NCBI RefSeq assembly: GCF_030035675.1
Contig: NC_084480.1
Location: 15,395,263 to 15,459,262 of the forward strand
Direction: 5' to 3'
Origin: Rhineura floridana
Taxonomy: Eukaryota > Chordata > Lepidosauria > Squamata > Rhineuridae
DNA length: 64,000 nt
Shown: positions 1-11,893 of the stretch, piece after piece
Layout: each line of letters starts with the position of its first letter
How positions within the stretch are numbered: the stretch's first letter is position 1
Position numbers and translations under genes: made by a program
Notes under the pieces: generated by a model
Databases searched by the model: none
What the model saw: the letters and a program-made list of their open reading frames with translations, nothing else
What the model was told of the DNA's origin: nothing

Positions 1-631
1 CACTGCTAATAGTTGTAGCAACGTCTGATCATACAAGCACACCTGACAGTAGTCAACCCACAATACAGACCAGAAATATAACTTCACACACACAAGGCAG
101 CAGGGACAATGAGGGCAGATTATTAATACAAAACTAAGAAGTCTAAAATATCCTATTGATTAGATCCAAGAAGTGTAAAAGCTTCATCTCCTAGGTGGTC
201 CCTTTTCTCAGCCCAAGAAACAGACAGCTATAATTAAAAACAAGTGGTAAGAAAAAAAGAAGAAAGGAGAATGAATGCTACACAATCTACACACATTACA
301 ATTCTCTCAATCTGAAAAATCAGGACTTCCCTAATTTCCCCCACATTTTAAAACAGTCCAGCTGGAGGCTTGTCATCAAGATGTATCACTTCCTGACAGA
401 GAATATTTTAGGCTATAAACCTGCTAACAAGCTTCTCGGGCACAATTTCTTCCGAATAAAATAAGCTTTTAAAATTTCATTTCCCCCTTTCAAAAACAAA
501 ATCAAAATGTTGCCTTCAAGTAGCATGATGGTCTTATGCTACCTAGCTCAAAAATGTAGGGCTATCTAGAGTGCATTTCTCCATTCAATCTCCATTCAAT
601 AACCTCTAGTTTTGAAGACCTTGTTCTATTT

Positions 632-800
632 TATTTTATTTATTTATTATTTGATTTGTATGCCGCCCTTCCTCCCAGCAGGAGCCCAGGGCGGCAAACA
701 GAAGCACTAAAAACATATTAAATAAATACATTAAATACATTAAAACAAAATGTTAAAAACATGTTTTAAAAAGCTTTAAAAACATCTTTAAAAAAAGGTT
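632..800 (-). repeat. L2-clade LINE 3' end fragment
   Basis: The stretch has (TTTA)n followed by the motif TATGCCGCCCTTCC and GGAGCCCAGGGCGGCAAAC, then A-rich sequence with AAAACAT runs. This is the reverse complement of a LINE tail (GGCGGGATATAAAT-type end). The same tail ends the longer L2 copies at 23.8, 40.6 and 55.2 kb. Confidence 0.65.
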
Positions 801-2470
801 AAGGGCTCTAAGTGCTCAAGTTTGTGGCCTTAATAGTAGGATAATTACCTACTTTGTTTTTAAAGACAAATTGACTTATGAGAAACTGTACTGTATGCCC
901 ACATGGGTAACATAACAGGGCTGGGAACTAAATCCTGAAGAACAGAAGATGGCAACCGTCTGGTCATGAGCAAAGTGTAGCCATGTGCAGAACAAAGATT
1001 TCCACTTAGATTAGATGATTACCAGAACATAGTTTGGGTTTATTGTTTTGTTTCCATTGGTATAAAGGTAGCGCAATTTTTAAAACCTTTTTTAAAACAA
1101 TCGTTTTTATTATAATGATGATTTTAGAAAAGCAATATATTAAATATTAATGAGAACAATAATATGATAAAAATAATGTGCATGTAAATGAGAAAAAATA
1201 TGAGACAAAAAGGCAATCCTACATATAAATGTAGGAAATGGAAAAAAATGGTTACACCTTATCTTTATATATTTTTGAAAAGATGATCTAGAAATGGCAG
1301 GATGATCTTCATTCAAAATTTTTAGAATGGCAAGACTTATTGCCAACTGAAGCTCTTGTAGTCTTCTTGTAAGTGCAATTCTATTACTAGAAAACTGTGT
1401 TTCCATACTGATATTCATTCATTTTTTAAAATGAGCACGGCTTCTGTAGGGATTGTGGTGCAAATCAAATGTAATAGAAAGATGGTGTTAGTGTTCCTGG
1501 TCTTCTGCCACTTCATGAATCTTGGCTGATCTTCTGTCGTATGAACAGAAAAATTATTTGGGCAGTTCTCCCATCATTTGTGCTTTGCTCTTGTTAGAAT
1601 GTAGCGGTTACTGTTTACACAACAGATGACTCCGCATTTCCTTGGAAGGGTTGTCAGCTTCCTGAACGAGTTGTGCATTGACACCCCCTTGGAAGTCTTA
1701 GTTATATAGATTTTAATAAAGGGAGAGTATTAAGATTATTTTGGGGGAAATCATCTTCGTGAAATTAGTGAAATGCCTTTTTGTTGATGATTTTACTTGA
1801 GCAATCATACTTGGGTGAAAGAAATAATGGTTAGTAGGATGATTTTTTTTATTTGCCCAAGCAGGGAAATTCCTAAAAAACTGAAATAATTCAAAATGCC
1901 ACCAGTGGATGGAGAAGAATTTTGAAAATATGAAGACAAAAGTGAGTTATAGGCTTGGAGACACATGCATACTGCAGCCCTCAAATCCCAAACTATGCTG
2001 CTTTGGAGGGTTGGAAAAACAGGTACTTGTATCCAAGCAACTATCTTGGAATTATGGCCCTTTAACCAGGGTTTGAAGCTGGCTTGCAAAACCCTAGGTA
2101 AGAGGAATCTGGTTAATGCTAATTATGGTTACCATTGCTGCAGATTTAATATTAAAATTAAGGGTTGAAAGGCACTGTGCCAAGGATATAAGGGAGCACA
2201 CAAACCTGCATCCTCTTGTCATTGGTTAAGCATGTTGGAGAGATTTGCAGTTGTACATCCGCACCAGGCCTATTCAGATTACCAGGTTAAACCTGAACAC
2301 TGCCTGTTTTCTAGTATGGATCCTTTCATTAGCCCACAAATGGCACTACTAGACTGCTTTCCAATTCTGAAAAAGAAACCTGAGGGAGGACATGGCATTT
2401 TCCAAGCAGTAAAAGTTCACTTAGCAGACTAATACCTGTTCAAAAATTTCAACTTAAAAGATATATATCC

Positions 2471-2612
2471 AGCCGATCACTGCGCTCTGCAGGTGAGGGC
2501 CTCCTGCAGATACCATCTTATCAGGAGGTTCGTTCAGCACAATATAGGAAATGGACCTTTAGTGTGGCAGCACCTACCCTATGGAATTCCCTCCCTTTGA
2601 ATCTTAGGCAGG
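2471..2612 (+). repeat. L2-clade LINE ORF2 C-terminal scrap
   Basis: Plus-strand translation gives residues like VRSAQYRKWTFSVAAP and TLWNSLPLNLRQA, matching the C-terminal end of the L2 reverse transcriptase protein seen in full at 55.5 kb. It is cut at about 2612, where BovB sequence begins at once. Confidence 0.65.
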
Positions 2613-2826
2613 CTAAAATTATGAAACTGAGGCTATCATACTTTGGACACATAATGAGAAGACATGATTCTCTAGAAGACCATAATGCTGGGAAAAACAG
2701 AAGGGAGTAGAAAAAGAGGAAGGTCAAACAAGAGATGGATTAATTCCATAAAGGAAGCCACAGACCTGAACTTACAAGATCTGAACAGGGTGGTTTTGGA
2801 GGTCACTGATTAGGAGGCCTGTGTGA
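2613..2826 (+). mobile_element. RTE-BovB LINE 3' ORF fragment with a foreign end
   Basis: Plus-strand translation gives KIMKLRLSYFGHIMRRHDSL, then a KRGRSNKRW-like stretch and LNLQDLNRVV, the C-terminal part of BovB ORF2. The copy lacks the bases encoding HDRCSW and runs from the ORF end into AGGAGGCCTGTGTGA, a short sequence that is not BovB. The same deletion and the same junction recur, inverted, at 38.36-38.58 kb. The two loci are therefore copies of one composite sequence. Confidence 0.75.
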
Positions 2827-2915
2827 ATTGATTCCATAAAGGAAGCCACAGACCTAAACTTACAAGATCTGAACAGGGTGGTTCATGACAGATGCTCTTG
2901 GAGGTCACTGATTCA
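2827..2915 (+). mobile_element. RTE-BovB LINE 3' ORF fragment, second copy
   Basis: This repeats the BovB stretch IDSIKEATDLNLQDLNRV and continues through VHDRCSWRSL, so it is not the same allele as the piece just before it. It stops at TGATTCA without the BovB tail, where minus-strand BovB sequence begins. Confidence 0.7.
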
Positions 2916-4360
2916 TTGGTTTAATTTGTTCTAACACCCAATTCTTTGTCCTTTTCGCAGTCCATGGTATGCGCAAAGCTCTCCTCCAACACCACATTTC
3001 AAATGAGTTAATTTTTCTCTTCTCTGCTTTTTTCACTGTCCAACTTTCACATCCATACATAGGGATTGGGAATACCATGGTCTGAAAGATCCTGACTTTG
3101 GTGTTCAGTGATACATCTTTGCATTTCAGGACCTTTTCTAGTTCTCTCACAGCTGCCCTCCCCAGTCCAACCTTCTTCTAATTTCTTAACTATTGTCTCC
3201 ATTTTGGTTAACGACTGTGCCAAGGCATTGATAATCCTTGACAAGTTCAATGTCCCTGTTGTCAACTTTAAAGTTACATAAATCTTCTGTTGTCATTACT
3301 TTCACGTTCAGCTGTAGTCCTGCTTTTGTGCTTTCCTCTTTAACTTTCATCACCATTCGTTTCAAATCATTACTGGTTTCTGCTAGTAGTATGTTATCGT
3401 CTGCATATCTTAAATTATTAATATTTCTCCCTCCAATTTTCACACCTCCTTCATCTTGGTCCAATCCCATTTTCTGTATGATATGTTCTGCATACAGATT
3501 AAACAAACAGGGTGATAAAATACACCCCTGTCTCACACCCTTTCCAATTGTATAGGTTGCGCATCAGGACAATCAGATGCTGTGGCATCCCCATTTCTTT
3601 TAAAGCATTCCATAGTTTTTCATGATCTACACAATCAAAGGCTTTGCTGTAATCTATAAAGCACAGGGTGATTTTCTTCTGAAGTTCCTTGGTCTGTTCC
3701 ATTATCCAACGTATGTTTGCGATATGATCTCTAGTACCTCTTCTTTTTCTAAATCCAGCTTAGATATCTGGCATTTCTTGCTCCATATATGGTAAGAGCC
3801 TTTGCTGTAGAATCTTTATTACTTTACTTGCATGGGATATTAAGGCAATAGTTCGATTATTACTGGGATAATTACTGGGATAATTACTGGGATTCCCTTT
3901 CTTCGGAATTGGGATATCTATTGAACTCTTCCAGTCTGTGGGCCATTGTTTAGTTTTCCATATTTCTTGACAATTTTTTGCCAACGTTTGGACAGATTCA
4001 GTCGCAGTAACTTGTAGCAACTCTATTGGCATGCCATCTGTTCCTGATGATTTGTTTCTTCCAAGTATTTTAAGAGCAGCTTTCACCTCACACTCTAAAA
4101 TTTCTGTTTCTTCATCATACGGTTTCTCCACAAATGAATCTGTCATCCTTGCATCTCTTTCATAGAGTTCTTCAGTGTATTGCTTCCATCTTCCTTTTAT
4201 TTTATGTCGGTCAGTCAGTGTGTTCCCCTGTTGATTATTCAACATCCCTACTCTTGGTTTGAATTTCCCTTTCATTTCTCTAATCTTTTGGAATAGGGCT
4301 CTTGTTCTACCCTTTTTGTTGTCCTCTTCTATTTCTATACAAAAGGCATATAACGACAAA
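2916..4360 (-). mobile_element. RTE-BovB LINE, reverse transcriptase region
   Basis: Minus-strand translation reads through most of the BovB reverse transcriptase: a pre-RT linker (ALFQKIREMKGKFKPR), KSSGTDGMPIELL, KTLCFIDYSKAFDCVDHEKL-like palm sequence, MRQGCILSPCLFNLYAEHII, the catalytic NLRYADDNILLA box and the C-terminal GCESWTVKKAEKRKINSFEM. Frames shift several times and the part around TYVGWIMEQ is broken, so it is dead. The 3' end is missing and replaced by a plus-strand BovB piece. It covers roughly the middle third to two-thirds of a full BovB. Confidence 0.85.
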
Positions 4361-4478
4361 GGGAATCAAAGACTACTAGCCACGATGGCTATGCTCTGCT
4401 TCCACAGTTGGAGGCAGAATGCTTCTGAATACCATTTGCTGGAAACCGCAGGAGAGGAGAGTGCTGTATACAATTATT
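4361..4478 (+). mobile_element. CR1 LINE 3'UTR scrap
   Basis: The bases from ACTACTAGCCACGATGGCT to GAGGAGAGTGCTGT match the 3'UTR of the plus-strand CR1 at 58.33-58.42 kb. The piece sits inside the minus-strand BovB and has no octamer tail of its own. Confidence 0.65.
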
Positions 4479-4479
4479 A

Positions 4480-4742
4480 TTGTAATAGTTCTCTTTGTCC
4501 CTACCTACTAGTCACTGTATTATTGCATTTAGGGTTCCAACAGTGTTTGTCTCCTTTTGCTTTTGCTTCCTCCTCTCTTTAACCATTTTAAGAGTTTTGT
4601 TAGTCATCCATTGAGGTCTTTCTCTCTTTTTAAGTAGCGGTATTGTCTTTTTGCATTCTTCCATGATAATCTCGCTGACTTCAATCCATAGTTCTTCTGG
4701 TTCTGTATCGACTAAGTTTAAAGCCTCAACTCTGTTCCTTTT
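4480..4742 (-). mobile_element. RTE-BovB LINE, pre-RT linker fragment
   Basis: This continues the minus-strand BovB after the CR1 scrap (reverse complement encodes SEIIMEECKKT and a QGTE-like linker). The first 150 bases recur at 5216-5367, a local duplication. It stops abruptly where the LTR-like repeat begins. Confidence 0.6.
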
Positions 4743-4985
4743 TTGATCTTTGTCTGTATTTTACCTGGCCCCCTTTTGGGTGTTCGTTTAAGGAACCATT
4801 TTGCTGCTATTAATTGTGCACATATTTTATTTAATAAAGCTACTTCTCAACTTACTCAAATAACCTTACCTGTGTATGTTCATTGCAGGGCAAAATTAGC
4901 TCTGAATCTAGCACCTTGGCCACTGACCACAGAGTACTGTGTATCTGGCTATTGCCTAAGTGCTCTTTTGGAAGCCTTGGCAGGC
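4743..4985 (+). mobile_element. LTR-like dispersed repeat, fragment (fossil)
   Basis: This stretch is the reverse complement of about 6730-6975 and matches 37.85-38.0 kb. It contains an AATAAAGC polyadenylation-like signal followed about 80 bases later by a conserved block CTAGCACCTTGGCCACTGAC. That layout resembles the R-U5 half of a retroviral-type LTR, but no coding part or LTR pair was found. The family assignment is an inference. Confidence 0.45.
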
Positions 4986-5215
4986 CTTTTAATATGTCTT
5001 TTTTTAAAAAAAAACTTTAAAAAAACAATGTTTTTTAACCCTGTTATAATGGTGTCTTTAAAGCTTTTTAAAATGTTTTTAAAGTTGATTTGTTTTAATG
5101 TATTTTAAGGTCTGCTTTTATGATGTTTTAAAGTGTTTTTAGTGCTTTTGGCTGCCATCCTGGGCTCCTGTTGGGAGGAAGGGTGGGATATAAATCAAAT
5201 CAATCAATCAATCAA
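4986..5215 (+). repeat. L2-clade LINE 3' end
   Basis: T-rich 3'UTR with repeated TTTTAAAGTGTTTTTA, then CTGGGCTCCTGTTGGGAGG, AGGGTGGGATATAAATC and an (AATC)n tail. This is the plus-strand form of the L2 tail seen many times in the window. Confidence 0.65.
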
Positions 5216-5367
5216 TCAGTTCTCTTTGTCCCTACATATTAGTCGCTGTATTATTGCATTTAGGGTTCTGACCATGGTTCTATCTCCTTTTGCTTTTGCT
5301 TTCCTTCTTTCTTTAACCATTTTAAGCGTTTCGTGAGTCATCATTGAGGTCTTTCTCTCTTTTTAAG
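5216..5367 (-). mobile_element. RTE-BovB LINE linker fragment (duplicate)
   Basis: The bases TTCTCTTTGTCCCTAC through TCTTTCTCTCTTTTTAAG repeat 4488-4635 with scattered differences. The L2 tail at 4986-5215 and the LTR-like piece lie between the two copies. This shows a rearrangement or duplication of a BovB linker segment. Confidence 0.55.
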
Positions 5368-6420
5368 TTATCCTCCCTTATCCTCCATGAATATGTCTAA
5401 TCCTCTTTTAAAGCCATTAACATTTGTGGCCATCACTGCCGCCTCTGGGAGTGAGTTCCATCACTCACCTATGCACTCTGTGAAGTATTTTCTTTTGTCT
5501 GTCCTGAATCTTCCAGCATTCCGCTTCATTGGATGTTCACGAGTTCTAGTTTTATGAGAGAGGGAGAAAAGGTCTCTCTCTCCACTCTCTCCATGCCATG
5601 CATAGTTTTGCAAGCTTCTATCATGTCACCTCTTACTCACCTTTTCTCTAAACTAAAAAACCTCATATAGTGCAACCTTTTTTCATAGGGGAGGTTCTCC
5701 ATCCTCTTGTTCATTTTGGTTGCCCTTTTTTAACCTTTTCCAACTCTACAATAACTGTTTTGAGTTAAGGCAATCAGAACTGTACACAGTATTCCAAATG
5801 TGGCCGCACTCTAGATTTGTATAATGGCATTATGATATCAGCAGTTTTATCTTTCCTAATGATCCCTAGCATGCAGTTTGCTTTTCACAGCTACCACACA
5901 CTGGGTCGACATCTTCATCAAGCTATCCACTATGACCCCAAGGTCCGATTCCTGGTCAGTCACTGCCAGTTTAGACCCCATGAGTGTATGTGTGAAATTA
6001 AGTTTTTTTGCCCCAACATGCATTACTTTACACTTGCTCACATTCAACTGCATTTGCCAATTTACTGCTCATTCACTCAGTTAAGAGAGGTCCTTTTGGA
6101 GCTCTTCACATTCTCTTTTTGTTTTAATGACACTGAACAATTTTGTATCATCAGCAAACTTGGCCACTTCACTGCTTATCCCTAACTCTAAATAATTTAT
6201 GAACAAGTAAAAAACACAGGTCCCAATACCGATCCTTGGCAGACTCCATTTTCTACTTCCCTCCATTGGGAGAACCTGATTATTTATTCCTACCCTCTGC
6301 TTCCTGCTACTTAACCAATTCCTGATGCACAAGAGACCTCTCCTCTTATTCCATGACTGCTAAGCTTACTCAGGAGTCTTTGGTGAGGTACCTTGTCAAA
6401 AGCTTTTTAAAAGTAGCAAG
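5368..6420 (-). mobile_element. CR1 LINE, RT to C-terminus
   Basis: Minus-strand translation gives DKVPHQ-like, LSSRKQRVGINNQVLPMEGS, LFINYLELGISSEVAKFADD, TKLFSVIKTKRECEELQKDL, MQLNVSKCKVMHVGAKKLNF and ESDLGVIVDSLMKMSTQ. It then runs into the EKRR-type C-terminal domain and GFKRGLDIFMED-like end. These are the palm (FADD box) and thumb of CR1 reverse transcriptase. Several frameshifts and stops are present. The copy belongs to the same subfamily as those at 45.4 and 58.0 kb. Confidence 0.8.
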
Positions 6421-6699
6421 TATTAAAGTTATTAAACTTCATTACATTAAATATAAAATTTATGCTGGTGTTATGCCTAAAATGGACTATTCACACATAC
6501 AAGTGTGTCATGCACTCAGGCCACCAGCCTGGCACACCATTCAGTCCCAGGAACCAACTCCCCACCCAGGGCAATTGATCCTGGCAAAATATCTCCTCTT
6601 GTCAGGGCTGAGTAGACCAACAGCAACCCTCAAAGTAGGTAAACTGCCACCACCCCTTGAACTGGTTAACCACTCTGAGTCAGGGGAAACCCAGAGCGC

Positions 6700-7395
6700 A
6701 GAAATAAATCTGCCAAGGATTCCAAAAGACAAAAGTCAAAAGAGCACTCCTTGCCTTGGAGCCTTAGGCAATAACCAAATACACAGTACTCTGTGGTCAG
6801 TGGCCAAGGTGCTAGATTCAGAGCCAATTTCCCCCTCCAATGAACATACACAGGTGAGGTTATTTGAGTAAGTTGAGAAGTAGCTTTACTGAATAAAATA
6901 TAAGTGCACAATTAATAGCAGCAAAATGGTTCCTTAAACCCACACCCCAAAAGGGGCCAGGTAAAATACAGACAAAAGCGTTCTATCACAAAAACAAAAT
7001 AAAAAAACTAGCTAACCTATTCTATACTCACATGAGGTAGCTTGCTGTATGCTCCAGCATCTCCCCAGAGATGCCAAGTTGGGTAGTAGATGGAAAAGGA
7101 ACCCACACAGATATCCACCTATAGGCAAGATGGATTCCAGGGGAACAAAGGCTAAACATCCTATTCCTATACTTATGGGAAATCCCTTAGTAACAGACCA
7201 GACTAATTAGCCAATCAGAGGGCTTTCTCATGAGGTAATACTTCTCCATGTCTTCATGCCTAACTGGCACGTCCTCCCCTCTATTCCCAAGCCAGATTGA
7301 CCTTGGCACCAGGCTCTCAAGAGTTAAGCAGGCGTCTGAAATTGCAAAAATCCGTGCTCTCACACAGAGGCCTCATCTCTGGACAATCCCACAAT
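6700..7395 (-). mobile_element. LTR-like dispersed repeat, longest copy (fossil)
   Basis: About 520 bases here (6806-7330) match 37.85-38.35 kb at high identity, and the 6730-6975 part recurs inverted at 4743-4985. Read on the minus strand it has an upstream region, an AATAAAGC-like signal near 6890 and a downstream block of 100-200 bases, the layout of a solo LTR. Two copies differ only by scattered substitutions and a few short indels, so the family is moderately young. No gag/pol-like frame was found next to it. Exact ends are uncertain. Confidence 0.45.
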
Positions 7396-8639
7396 TCTTT
7401 GCACAAGAGCCATGTTACATTCAAGGTTTTTAACAAGTTCCTGATAAAGTGAACACTGAATGTTATAGCCAACCAAAAGAAAAACCCTGAATTTATTCTT
7501 CAGTGAGCCCCAGACTCTTCCATTGCTCTATGTGACCTTTCTTTGCCTTCCCCTCTTATTCTGTGCATCAAAGGGAAAGGACCATCTCACTGTTGGCAGG
7601 CAGTGATAGGACATTGCTCATAACCACATCTACCAGTGGTAGTAGAAAGAGGATTCCCCCAATGTGGCTACTGCCCAAGATAAATTGCCCATCTGACCAA
7701 TAGACAGCTTCGGTCTGAGCAGCCAGAGAGTCATTGGAGCTAGGAAAGCAAAGCCATGCCTCCGTGTTTTCTGAGTCTTGCTGGGATTTAAGAAAACCTG
7801 CACTCTCCCAGTGCCCAGCATAACTGGCGGGTAGGGTAAAGATATCTGGTATATATACAAAGACAGAGCTGGGCATCTTGGACAGGAAGAGAACCCAATA
7901 CTCATCTGCAATGGAATAACCCAATGATGGTGGGAGAAAGAGATTTGCCGGAGGGGGGAAAAACCTCTTCAACAGTAATCCTTGTGCTACCTGATGGGCT
8001 TTTAGTGCTGCTCTTGGGAAAACTTTGCACAGTCCATGATAATGATCTTACACAGCTAATTAATTTTAATTGCTTCACAACACTGGTAATAATAAGTGAC
8101 TAAACAATCAAAGTGATGTTAAATTAAGTCAGGCAACATTCAAATGCTTGAGACTGAAAATTCACCCTGCCTTGCAGTTTGAAATGACATTGTCCAGGAT
8201 GAATTCGAGGACTCCGGAGCAAACATTTCAACAAGTTTACACCTGCTAGGTATGTCAAGGCAAATCTTACACTGAGGGTGGCCAAGAGTCCTGTTGCTAC
8301 AAGCTAAGGAATAAAGGGGCCAGAACCACTTCCATCTATACTGCAAGACCCTCCGAGGTCCAACAGCTAATCTTACTGGCACTGCTTCAATTTCTGCATA
8401 CCCGGGTCTCTCCTAGATAAATAACAAGGATGCTGGGATCTATGTTCCCTTAAGCCAGGAACAAGAAATAGAGACGTTCCTTGTGCTTACTTACGATTAG
8501 AGGACAGAATGACAAACTAGCTATGGTTAGGGAAGCACAGTTTTCCTCCCTTAACAGTGGGAGATGGAGAAGGCAAAGACAATAGGAGGGGATAGTTTCT
8601 GCCTGATGAAAGGAGGGCCAAACAGGCAAAAATACATTC

Positions 8640-8715
8640 AGCAGGGGAAGGCAGGCAGGAAAAAGAAAGCTGTGGCCCTCCAGATGCTGGATTTCAACAC
8701 TCATCACCCCAGCCA
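8640..8715. mobile_element. hAT-like palindromic MITE, left half
   Basis: The bases GTGGCCCTCCAGATGCTGGA and following ACTCATCACCCCAGCCA match the family that also occurs at 24.84, 50.34 and 50.6 kb. The element is interrupted by a BovB insertion and resumes at 9967. Confidence 0.55.
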
Positions 8716-9966
8716 ATGCTCAAGATTCTACAGCAAAAGCTCTTACCATATATGGAGTGAGAAATGCCAGATGTCCAAACTGGATTTAGAAGGGGAAGAG
8801 GCACCAAAGATCATATCTCAAACATACGTTGGATAATGGAACGGACCAAGGAATTTCAGAAGAAAATCATCCTGTGCTTTACAGATTACAGAAAAGCCTT
8901 TGATTGTGTAAATCATGAAAAGCTATTGAATGTTTTAAAAGAAATGGGAATGCCACAGATTCTAATTGTCCTGATGCGCAACCTACACTGTGGACAAGAG
9001 GCTACTGTAAGGACAGAATATGGAGAAACCGATTGGTTCCCCATCAGAAAGGGTGTGAGACAGGGGTGTATTTTATCACCCTACTTGTTTAATCTATATG
9101 CAGAACATATCATACAGAAAGCGAGATTGGACCAAAATGAAGGAAGTGTGAAAACTGGAGAGAGAAATATCAATAATTTAAGATATGCAGACGATACCAT
9201 ACTACTAGCAGAAACCAGTAATTATTTGAAATGAATGCTAATGAAAGTTAAAGAGGAAAGCACAAAAGAAGGACTATAGCTGAACATCAAGAAGACTAAA
9301 GTAATGATAACAAAAGATTTATGTAACTTTAAAGTTGACAACAAGGACATTGAAATTTTAAGGATTACCAATACCTTGGCACAGTCATTAACCAAAATGG
9401 AGACAATAGTCAAGAAATCAGAAGAAGGTTGGACTGGGTAAGGCAGAGAACTGCCTAAAACTAGAACTAGAAAAGGTTCTCAAATGCAAAGATGTATCAC
9501 TGAACACTAAAGTCAGGATAATTCAGACCATGGTATTCCCGATCTCTATGGATGGATGTGAAACTTGGACAGTGAAAAAAGCGGATAAGAAAAAAAAGCG
9601 GATGAGAAAAATCAACTCATTTGAAATGTGGTGTTGTAGGAGAGCTTTGGACTGTGAAAAAGACAAATAATTGGGTGTTAGTTTTGGTTCTAACACTAGA
9701 AGCTAAAATGATGAAACTGAGGTTTATCCTACTTTGGACACATAATGAGAAGACACGAGTCACTAGAAAAGACAATAATACTGGGAAAATCAGAAGGAAG
9801 TAGAAAAAGAGGAAGACCAAACAAATGATGGACAGATTCCATAAAGGAAGCCACAGACCTGCACTGACAAAATCTGAACAGGGTGGTTCATGACAGATGC
9901 TATTGGAGGTCGCTGATTCATAGGGTCGCCACAAGTCGTGATCGACTTGAAGGCATATAAAAACAA
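8716..9966 (+). mobile_element. 5'-truncated RTE-BovB LINE with target duplication
   Basis: The 11-bp sequence CACCCCAGCCA occurs on both sides (8705-8715 and 9967-9977), marking a clean retrotransposition. The element starts inside the RT domain. It encodes MPDVQTGFRRGRGTKDHIS, CFTDYRKAFDCVNHEKL, GVRQGCILSPYLFNLYAEHI and the catalytic NLRYADDTILLAET. It then breaks at a stop after ETSNYLK, continues out of frame through NINQNGDN-like and KKADKK-like sequence, and ends with the BovB tail GATCGACTTGAAGGCATATA plus a short A-rich end. It sits inside a palindromic hAT-type MITE, so it is younger than that MITE. Confidence 0.9.
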
Positions 9967-10040
9967 CACCCCAGCCAGCATGGCCAGTGGTCAGGAACAA
10001 TGGGAGATGAACTCCATCATCATCTGCAGGACCACAGCAT
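9967..10040. mobile_element. hAT-like palindromic MITE, right half
   Basis: After the BovB target duplication the MITE continues with AGCATGGCCAGTGGTCAGG, TGGGAGATGAACTCCATCAT and CATCTGCAGGACCAC. Removing BovB and one duplicate joins the two halves into the family consensus. Confidence 0.55.
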
Positions 10041-11796
10041 GTGAATATTTTTGTTAATTTGTCACACGTGAACTGCTTGTGAACTGCACATAGCTTGTGA
10101 GCCAAAGCAAAAGCCATCCATGCTTCCTACACCAGGCCACGGGCTAGTTTGACACATCCAAATGTATGGCAGAATTTATTTATTTTTCAGTATAAATTTT
10201 TTTGCAAATGCACACCATAAAAAAGCAACCTGTAATTAATAGGTCACCCTATTAATAGGCAAAAGAAATGAACTATACTTTCCAAAAGAATTGGGAAGAG
10301 GGAAGGTGTGAAATAGCTTTCATGAAGGCTTTTGTCCCTTGTCTAAATAAAGCTCCCCACCTCCTCCCCATCATTCATACAGAATTATCCTGTTCACTGT
10401 AATACCACAAAAACCCCACTCTTATGGATTATCCCTAGTAGGAGACACTGAAGCATGTAAATGCTGCATGTAATTTATTGTACTTACTTTTTACAAGTGC
10501 ACTGTGTTAAGGTAATATAAAAGTTAGACTATTTCATGGACAGATGTAAAAGCAGCTCACTCACTGTTCTTCAACCAATCATTTGTAAAACCCAGGGGGA
10601 AAGAACAAAGTGGAATGTTAAATATTAAGAGAAGCAAACTATTTTCTGCAAGTTCTGCATTAATTTGAGAATTCTGAGCAGTAAAGCAGCACACGCGAGT
10701 GTATGAACAGGTGTGCGGAGAATATTATTAATGAGTTCCTATAGACTAAATTCACTAACTGCGGAGCAAGGAAAAGAGATCTACTTCTCACCTTGTCTAC
10801 CACCACACACAAAGTATTGCCTTATGGAGAGAAAATGGTGAAAAACTTTCAGTTATACTGTGCTTAGACATACCATGTTGTACATACCAGCCTCCCCTCC
10901 ACATATATCGAGTTATGGCCACTAAAACCAGACCTGGTTTAACAATTACACACACCAACAGAACTGACACTTTTAAAAAAATAAAAAGGAACACTATAAA
11001 TGGTGACCTGAACAATGATTTCAATTTTTCTTCCTGCCTTCTAATGTCAGGGTATCTGAACAGGCTAATAATGAAGAAGGTAAGTTCGTGTGTGCATATA
11101 TACCCATATATGTGGCTCCATTTTTTATTTTTTAAAATGCTACTTGTTATGCCTACTTAGCAGATGGGAGAGGGAAGAGCAGGTAAAAATTAGCTGCAAC
11201 CAGAGAAATGCAAAAAAAAAGTAGGAGCACAAAACACATTTTAAAAGAGCACATGTAGAAAAATGTGCTTGCATATTTGAAGTGGTATGTTGCTTTGATA
11301 AAAGCAGGTTGAAGTCTCTTTAAAATGTACCTGTAGAAGGGTTTTCTTATTTCCTTGCCACATTAGTAATAATCCAGCCATTATACAAATACCGGACTGC
11401 AAAAGCATAAGTGATAGAGAAGAGAGGGGGCAAACACCCCAAACAATCAGGTAGCTTTGTCCCTCGCCCACCCACCACTGCTGAACCCCTGCAGTCATAT
11501 AAAGGAAAGGCAGTTCTCTCACACAAATGTAACTGAAACAAACTGGAAATTAAAATAAAGCTGCAATCCTGAGCATACTTACTTGAAAGCTAATTCCACA
11601 TTAACACATTGCCTCAGTTTACCTCTAAAAAAGGGAACCCACTGAGTAGGGTCTAAAAGTTGGAGGCATCACTAATAAAAGTAACGGAGATAAAAGAAAT
11701 ATAATACAAATGGATAAAAACAAAAAGGAAATGAAATAAACAAGATGAGCTCAACACCTATCAGCAAGTCAACTGTATACAGAAAATGGAAATGGA

Positions 11797-11893
11797 CTGC
11801 CTTCAAGTCGATCCCGACTTATGGTGACTCTATGAATAGAGTTTTCATGGTAAGCAGTATTCAGAGGTGGTTTACCATTGCCTTCCTCTAAGG
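11797..11893 (-). repeat. Sauria SINE, 3' half
   Basis: The stretch reads CTGCCTTCAAGTCGATCCCG, ACTTATGGTGACTCTATGAA, TTTTCATGGTAAGCAGTATT and GGTTTACCATTGCCTTCCTC. This is the reverse complement of the BovB-type tail and body of a Sauria SINE. The tRNA head is missing. Confidence 0.7.

Noticed and set aside
1140-1418. A 92-codon minus-strand frame (ETQFSSNRIALTRRLQELQL and following) flanked by AG/GT-like bases
   Set aside because: It does not match dymeclin or any family I know, and the flanking sequence is AT-rich intron. It may be a decayed repeat or chance.
6700-7395. Full retrovirus-like element around the LTR-like repeat
   Set aside because: No second LTR in the same orientation nearby and no gag, pol or env-like frame; only a solo LTR-like repeat can be supported.
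7568-7972. A 134-codon minus-strand frame next to the LTR-like repeat
   Set aside because: Low-complexity hydrophobic translation with no recognisable motif; two overlapping frames are open here, as in random sequence.
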